From assembly GCF_045223415.1 (NCBI RefSeq), contig NZ_JBEQZJ010000018.1, positions 1-64,000 on the forward strand: a stretch of DNA of 64,000 bases, read 5' to 3'. Made by a program: the position numbers and the translations under genes. The notes under the pieces were generated by a model that did no database searches, had not been told where the DNA came from, and worked only from the letters and a program-made list of their open reading frames with translations. Source of the stretch: Hoskinsella mucinilytica. GTDB taxonomy: Bacteria; Bacillota_I; Bacilli_A; Erysipelotrichales; Erysipelotrichaceae. Below are positions 60,454 through 64,000 of the stretch, in pieces; positions within the stretch are counted from its first letter, which is position 1; each line of letters starts with the position of its first letter.

Positions 60454-62034
60454 ATGTGTTCTATAATGGGTTATTGCAGTCGCAGTGCTGCCTATGATGT
60501 GTTTATGAAAGGATTTGAAGCGACCATTTCAAGAGGACCTGATGATAGTAGAGTGATAGATACCACAAACGGGTATTTGGGATTTCATCGATTGGCGATC
60601 ATGGGACTTCATGATGCAGGTATGCAACCATTTCAATTAGATAAAAGTTACATTGTTTGTAATGGAGAAATCTATGGGTTTGAAAAATTAAAAAGTGAGT
60701 TATCAAAAAAGTATGTATTCAAGAGTGATTCAGATTGTGAAATCATGTTGCCTATGTATAAAGAATATGGTACGGCTATGTTTGCCATGTTGGATGCGGA
60801 ATTTGCATGCATTATCTATGATGGAGATAGGGAAGAATACATTGCGGCAAGAGATCCGATCGGTATACGACCATTATATTATGGTTATGATAAGCAAGGT
60901 GCGATTGTTTTTGCCAGTGAACCTAAAAATTTGATAGAAATCGTTGAAAAGATCATACCATTTCCACCCGGACACTATTATAAAAATGGAAAATTTATAT
61001 GTTATCTGGATATTTCAACAGTTACGCAAGTTTGTCAAGATGATTTAAAAACAGTATGTAAAAACATTCGTGAAAAATTAGTGTTAGGTGTGGAAAAACG
61101 TCTTGTTGCTGATGCAAAAGTCGGCTTTTTGCTTTCCGGAGGATTAGATTCTTCTTTGGTTTGTGCAATTGCCGCAAGAAAAAGTAAAGAACCGATCAAG
61201 ACATTTGCAATCGGAATGAGTGAAGATGCCATAGATCTAAGATATGCAAAACAGGTGGCAGATCATATCGGAAGTGATCATACGGAAATTTATATGACAC
61301 CGGATGAAGTAATTGCATCGCTTAGAACCATAATATATGTATTAGGTACTTTTGATATTACTACGATTCGAGCATCGATAGGCATGTATCTAGTCTGTAA
61401 AACCATTCATGAAAAAACGGATATCAGAGTTTTACTGACAGGTGAAATTTCAGATGAATTATTCGGATACAAATATACGGATTTTGCGCCAAATGCAGAA
61501 GCTTTTCAAATGGAATCACAGAAGCGAATAAAAGAGCTCCATATGTATGATGTACTGCGAGCTGATCGTTGTATTTCCGTGAATTCTCTAGAAGCAAGGG
61601 TCCCCTTTGGTGATATCGATTTTGTAAAGTATGTGATGTCTATCACTCCTAAGTTAAAGATGAATCAATATGGAAAGGGGAAATATCTACTTCGTCATGC
61701 TTTTGAAGAGGAAGATTATCTTCCTAGTGATATCCTATGGCGAGAAAAAGCTGCCTTTTCGGATGCGGTAGGACACTCTATGGTTGATTATTTAAAAGCA
61801 TATGCGGAAAGAAACTATACAGATGCAGAGTTTCAGGATAAGTGTAAAAGCTATGATCATGCACGACCATTCACAAAAGAATCGTTACTATATCGTGAGA
61901 TTTTCGAAGAATACTATCCTGGACAGAGTGAAATGATCAAAGACTTTTGGATGCCGAATAAAGAATGGGATGGTTGTCATGTAGATGATCCATCGGCAAG
62001 AGTTCTTTCTAACTATGGTACTAGTGGAATTTAG
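60454..62034 (+). CDS. asnB: Asparagine synthase (glutamine-hydrolysing)
   Basis: A 526-residue AsnB. The N-terminal nucleophile Cys2 follows the initiator Met (MCSIMGY). GFHRLAIMGLHDAGMQPF and CNGEIYG are the glutaminase blocks. The synthetase domain has the PPi loop LLSGGLDSSLVCAIAA (about residue 227) and LLTGEISDELFGYKY. It makes asparagine from aspartate with ammonia from glutamine. The AAC-specific T-box upstream fits induction when charged tRNA-Asn is low. GGAGG site; 17 bases before purF. Confidence 0.95.
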   Translation: MCSIMGYCSRSAAYDVFMKGFEATISRGPDDSRVIDTTNGYLGFHRLAIMGLHDAGMQPFQLDKSYIVCNGEIYGFEKLKSELSKKYVFKSDSDCEIMLPMYKEYGTAMFAMLDAEFACIIYDGDREEYIAARDPIGIRPLYYGYDKQGAIVFASEPKNLIEIVEKIIPFPPGHYYKNGKFICYLDISTVTQVCQDDLKTVCKNIREKLVLGVEKRLVADAKVGFLLSGGLDSSLVCAIAARKSKEPIKTFAIGMSEDAIDLRYAKQVADHIGSDHTEIYMTPDEVIASLRTIIYVLGTFDITTIRASIGMYLVCKTIHEKTDIRVLLTGEISDELFGYKYTDFAPNAEAFQMESQKRIKELHMYDVLRADRCISVNSLEARVPFGDIDFVKYVMSITPKLKMNQYGKGKYLLRHAFEEEDYLPSDILWREKAAFSDAVGHSMVDYLKAYAERNYTDAEFQDKCKSYDHARPFTKESLLYREIFEEYYPGQSEMIKDFWMPNKEWDGCHVDDPSARVLSNYGTSGI

Positions 62035-62051
62035 AATAAGGAGATGAAGCA

Positions 62052-63473
62052 ATGGCGATTCATGAGGAATGTGGCGTGTTTGGAATCTTTGGTACGAAGA
62101 GAGAAAATGTCGCAAACATTGTTTATTATGGTTTATACGCACTACAACATCGAGGTCAAGAGAGCTGTGGAATCGTTGTTAATGATGATGGTGTGTTTTC
62201 ATCTTATAAAGATCTGGGATTGGTAAGTGAGGTGTTTTCAAAAGATACATTATCAAACTTATCAGAAGGAAATATGGCAGTTGGTCATGTAAGATATGGC
62301 ACAACAGGAGGAACTACTCGTAGTAATACTCAACCCATTGAAGTCAATCACCAGAAAGGAAAGATGGCAATTGCACATAATGGAAATCTAAGTAATGCAT
62401 TAGAACTTCGAGATAAATTAGAACTATCTGGAGCAATTTTCAGCACCACAAGTGATACAGAAACGATTGCTTATGTTATCACAAGAGAAAGACTCAAGGT
62501 TTCCAGCATAGAAGATGCGGTGAGTAAAGCAATGAATTCTTTAGAAGGAGCGTATTCTTTGGTGTTAATGTCTTCTACCAAGTTCATTGCGGCAAGGGAT
62601 CCACATGGATTCAGACCGTTATGTTATGGACAAATGAAGGATGGAAGCTATGTAGTTGCTTCAGAGAGTTGTGCATTATCTGCGGTGGGAGCAACTTTCA
62701 TCAGAGATGTTCTTCCGGGAGAAATCATTGTTTTTAATAAGGATCATGTCATATCTCGAAAAGAGCACTGCAATAAAGAAAAGAGAAAGACCTGTATCTT
62801 TGAATATATTTACTTTGCCAGACCGGACTCCATCATAGATCATATTTCGGTATCACTTTCAAGATGTAAAGCCGGTGAGTTATTGGCAGAAAGTTATCCT
62901 GTGGATGCTGATGTTGTAATCGGAGTTCCTGATAGTGGTATGGAAGCCGCATTAGGCTATGCGAATGCTTCGAAAATACCATATGGTATCGGTTTGATAA
63001 AAAACAAATATATCGGTAGAACGTTTATTTCTCCGGGACAAGATGAACGCTTAGATCAAGTAAGAATTAAATTAAGCCCGGTTAAACAAGTGATAGAGGG
63101 TAAAAGAGTTGTATTGATTGATGATTCCATCGTCAGAGGTACGACCAGTAAACGTATTGTAAAACTACTCAAAGATGCCGGCGCAAAAGAAATACATATG
63201 AGAATTTCCGCACCACCTTTTTTACATCCTTGTTATTATGGTACAGACATTGATTCTGAAGAGAATTTAATAGCATGTCATCATAGTATTCAGGAAATTG
63301 AGGAGATCATCGGTGTTGATTCTCTTGGTTATCTACCGATCGAAAAATTAAGCAGATTGGTAGAAGGAAGCGAATATTGTGCAGCATGTTTTAATGGAGA
63401 GTATCCAACAAACATACCAAACGATGTTCGAAAAGATCGTTTTGAAGGAAAATTATCAGAGAACAACGGATAG
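62052..63473 (+). CDS. purF: Amidophosphoribosyltransferase
   Basis: A 473-residue PurF, first step of purine synthesis (PRPP plus glutamine to phosphoribosylamine). The N-terminal MAIHEECGVFGIFG shows the short propeptide before the catalytic Cys7. YYGLYALQHRGQESCGI and GHVRYGTTG are the glutaminase blocks; VVLIDDSIVRGTTSKRIVKLLKDAGAKEIHMRISAPP is the PRPP-binding site. No other purine gene is next to it. It is grouped with glutamine-dependent enzymes, an unusual place for purF. Confidence 0.95.
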   Translation: MAIHEECGVFGIFGTKRENVANIVYYGLYALQHRGQESCGIVVNDDGVFSSYKDLGLVSEVFSKDTLSNLSEGNMAVGHVRYGTTGGTTRSNTQPIEVNHQKGKMAIAHNGNLSNALELRDKLELSGAIFSTTSDTETIAYVITRERLKVSSIEDAVSKAMNSLEGAYSLVLMSSTKFIAARDPHGFRPLCYGQMKDGSYVVASESCALSAVGATFIRDVLPGEIIVFNKDHVISRKEHCNKEKRKTCIFEYIYFARPDSIIDHISVSLSRCKAGELLAESYPVDADVVIGVPDSGMEAALGYANASKIPYGIGLIKNKYIGRTFISPGQDERLDQVRIKLSPVKQVIEGKRVVLIDDSIVRGTTSKRIVKLLKDAGAKEIHMRISAPPFLHPCYYGTDIDSEENLIACHHSIQEIEEIIGVDSLGYLPIEKLSRLVEGSEYCAACFNGEYPTNIPNDVRKDRFEGKLSENNG

Positions 63474-63484
63474 GAGTGATACGA

Positions 63485-64000
63485 TTGATATTTACAAAAA
63501 TGCATGGTTTAGGAAATGACTACCTATACTATTATGGAGAATTAAACCATCCATCAGAGTGGTCAAGAAAATTATCTGATAGACATTTCGGAATCGGTTC
63601 TGATGGAATCATCACAATTTCAGAATCTAATATCGCAGATTTCAAGATGCGTATTTTTAATGCAGACGGCAGTGAAGCTAACATGTGTGGAAATGGGATT
63701 CGCTGTGTCGGCAAGTATGTGTATGAAAAAGGCTATACAGATAAGAAGATACTTACGATTGAAACATTATCCGGTATTCGTACTTTAAACTTAAAGGTTT
63801 TTGACCATAAAGTTGATAGTGTAAGTGTTGATATGGGAAAAGCAGTAGTAGAACCTGAAAACAGTTTACAAATTCATGGGGAACCAATCGTTTTTACACA
63901 AGTATCTATGGGAAATCCACATGCGGTCATTTTTGTAGAAGATGTGGAAAATGCACCACTTAAAACAATTGGATCTGCTATGGAAAAACATAGCTTTTTT
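63485..64000 (+). CDS. dapF: Diaminopimelate epimerase (3' truncated by window)
   Basis: The first 172 residues of DapF, which converts LL- to meso-diaminopimelate for lysine and peptidoglycan. The TTG at 63485 is used as start, eight bases after AGGAG (63472-63476); ATG 63500 would remove the conserved IFTKMHGLGNDY start. The first catalytic Cys lies in NADGSEANMCGNGIRC. The frame is open to the end of the window. Confidence 0.93.
   Translation, partial: MIFTKMHGLGNDYLYYYGELNHPSEWSRKLSDRHFGIGSDGIITISESNIADFKMRIFNADGSEANMCGNGIRCVGKYVYEKGYTDKKILTIETLSGIRTLNLKVFDHKVDSVSVDMGKAVVEPENSLQIHGEPIVFTQVSMGNPHAVIFVEDVENAPLKTIGSAMEKHSFF

Overview
The window is AT-rich, densely coded DNA from a low-GC Bacillota (Firmicutes), most likely a gut member of the Erysipelotrichia. 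I infer this from codon and base composition, AGGAGG-type ribosome binding sites, many U-tract hairpin terminators, several PTS operons, RpoN with a LevR-type activator, a T-box leader and a three-piece glutamate synthase. The species cannot be fixed from the sequence alone. I saw no rRNA, tRNA, insertion sequence, CRISPR array or prophage.

Layout. 1-4900: a gene tail, a lone HNH nuclease divergent from an AT-hook protein, an AraC/EamA/DUF2000 operon and a membrane-tethered XRE regulator. 4887-14383: rpoN, a divergent LevR/GfrR-type sigma-54 activator, and its probable target. That target starts at a consensus -24/-12 promoter and encodes a mannose-family PTS plus two SIS deglycase-like enzymes and a HAD phosphatase, which is the layout of an Amadori-product (fructoselysine/glucoselysine) operon. 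14459-19382: RpiR regulator, two different GH1 beta-glucosidases and a cellobiose-type EIIC. 19451-23542: two-component system, CPA1 antiporter, a decayed kinase fragment and a small P-loop kinase. 23708-31379: small membrane proteins, Cof-type HAD, YtaF, gpmI, a GNAT, two tiny membrane proteins and rarA.

31779-36451 is a compact operon of an ICMT-like methyltransferase, a GH3-family acyl-adenylating enzyme and a seven-helix GAF/GGDEF/HD-GYP protein. It could be a make, modify and sense signalling unit. 36485-38641 holds a DeoR gene remnant, a NimA-like flavoprotein, mntP with a yybP-ykoY-type manganese riboswitch, and a DeoR regulator. 38908-47834 is a nine-gene operon that couples a complete lactose/cellobiose-family PTS to two iron alcohol dehydrogenases, a BaiCD/BaiH-like flavin reductase, two double-domain SnoaL-like proteins and an SDR. 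It has no glycosidase. It is the best candidate here for an undescribed catabolic pathway.

47865-64000: a lipoprotein and ispF, then a nitrogen-assimilation island. On the minus strand are gltB1-gltB2-gltB3-glnA and an ANTAR regulator with a degenerate receiver. Divergently follow gdhA, a type III glutamine synthetase, an Amt-PII fusion, a T-box(Asn)-controlled asnB, purF and dapF (cut by the window end). Three nitrogen genes share related leader hairpins with terminator features, which the ANTAR protein may control.
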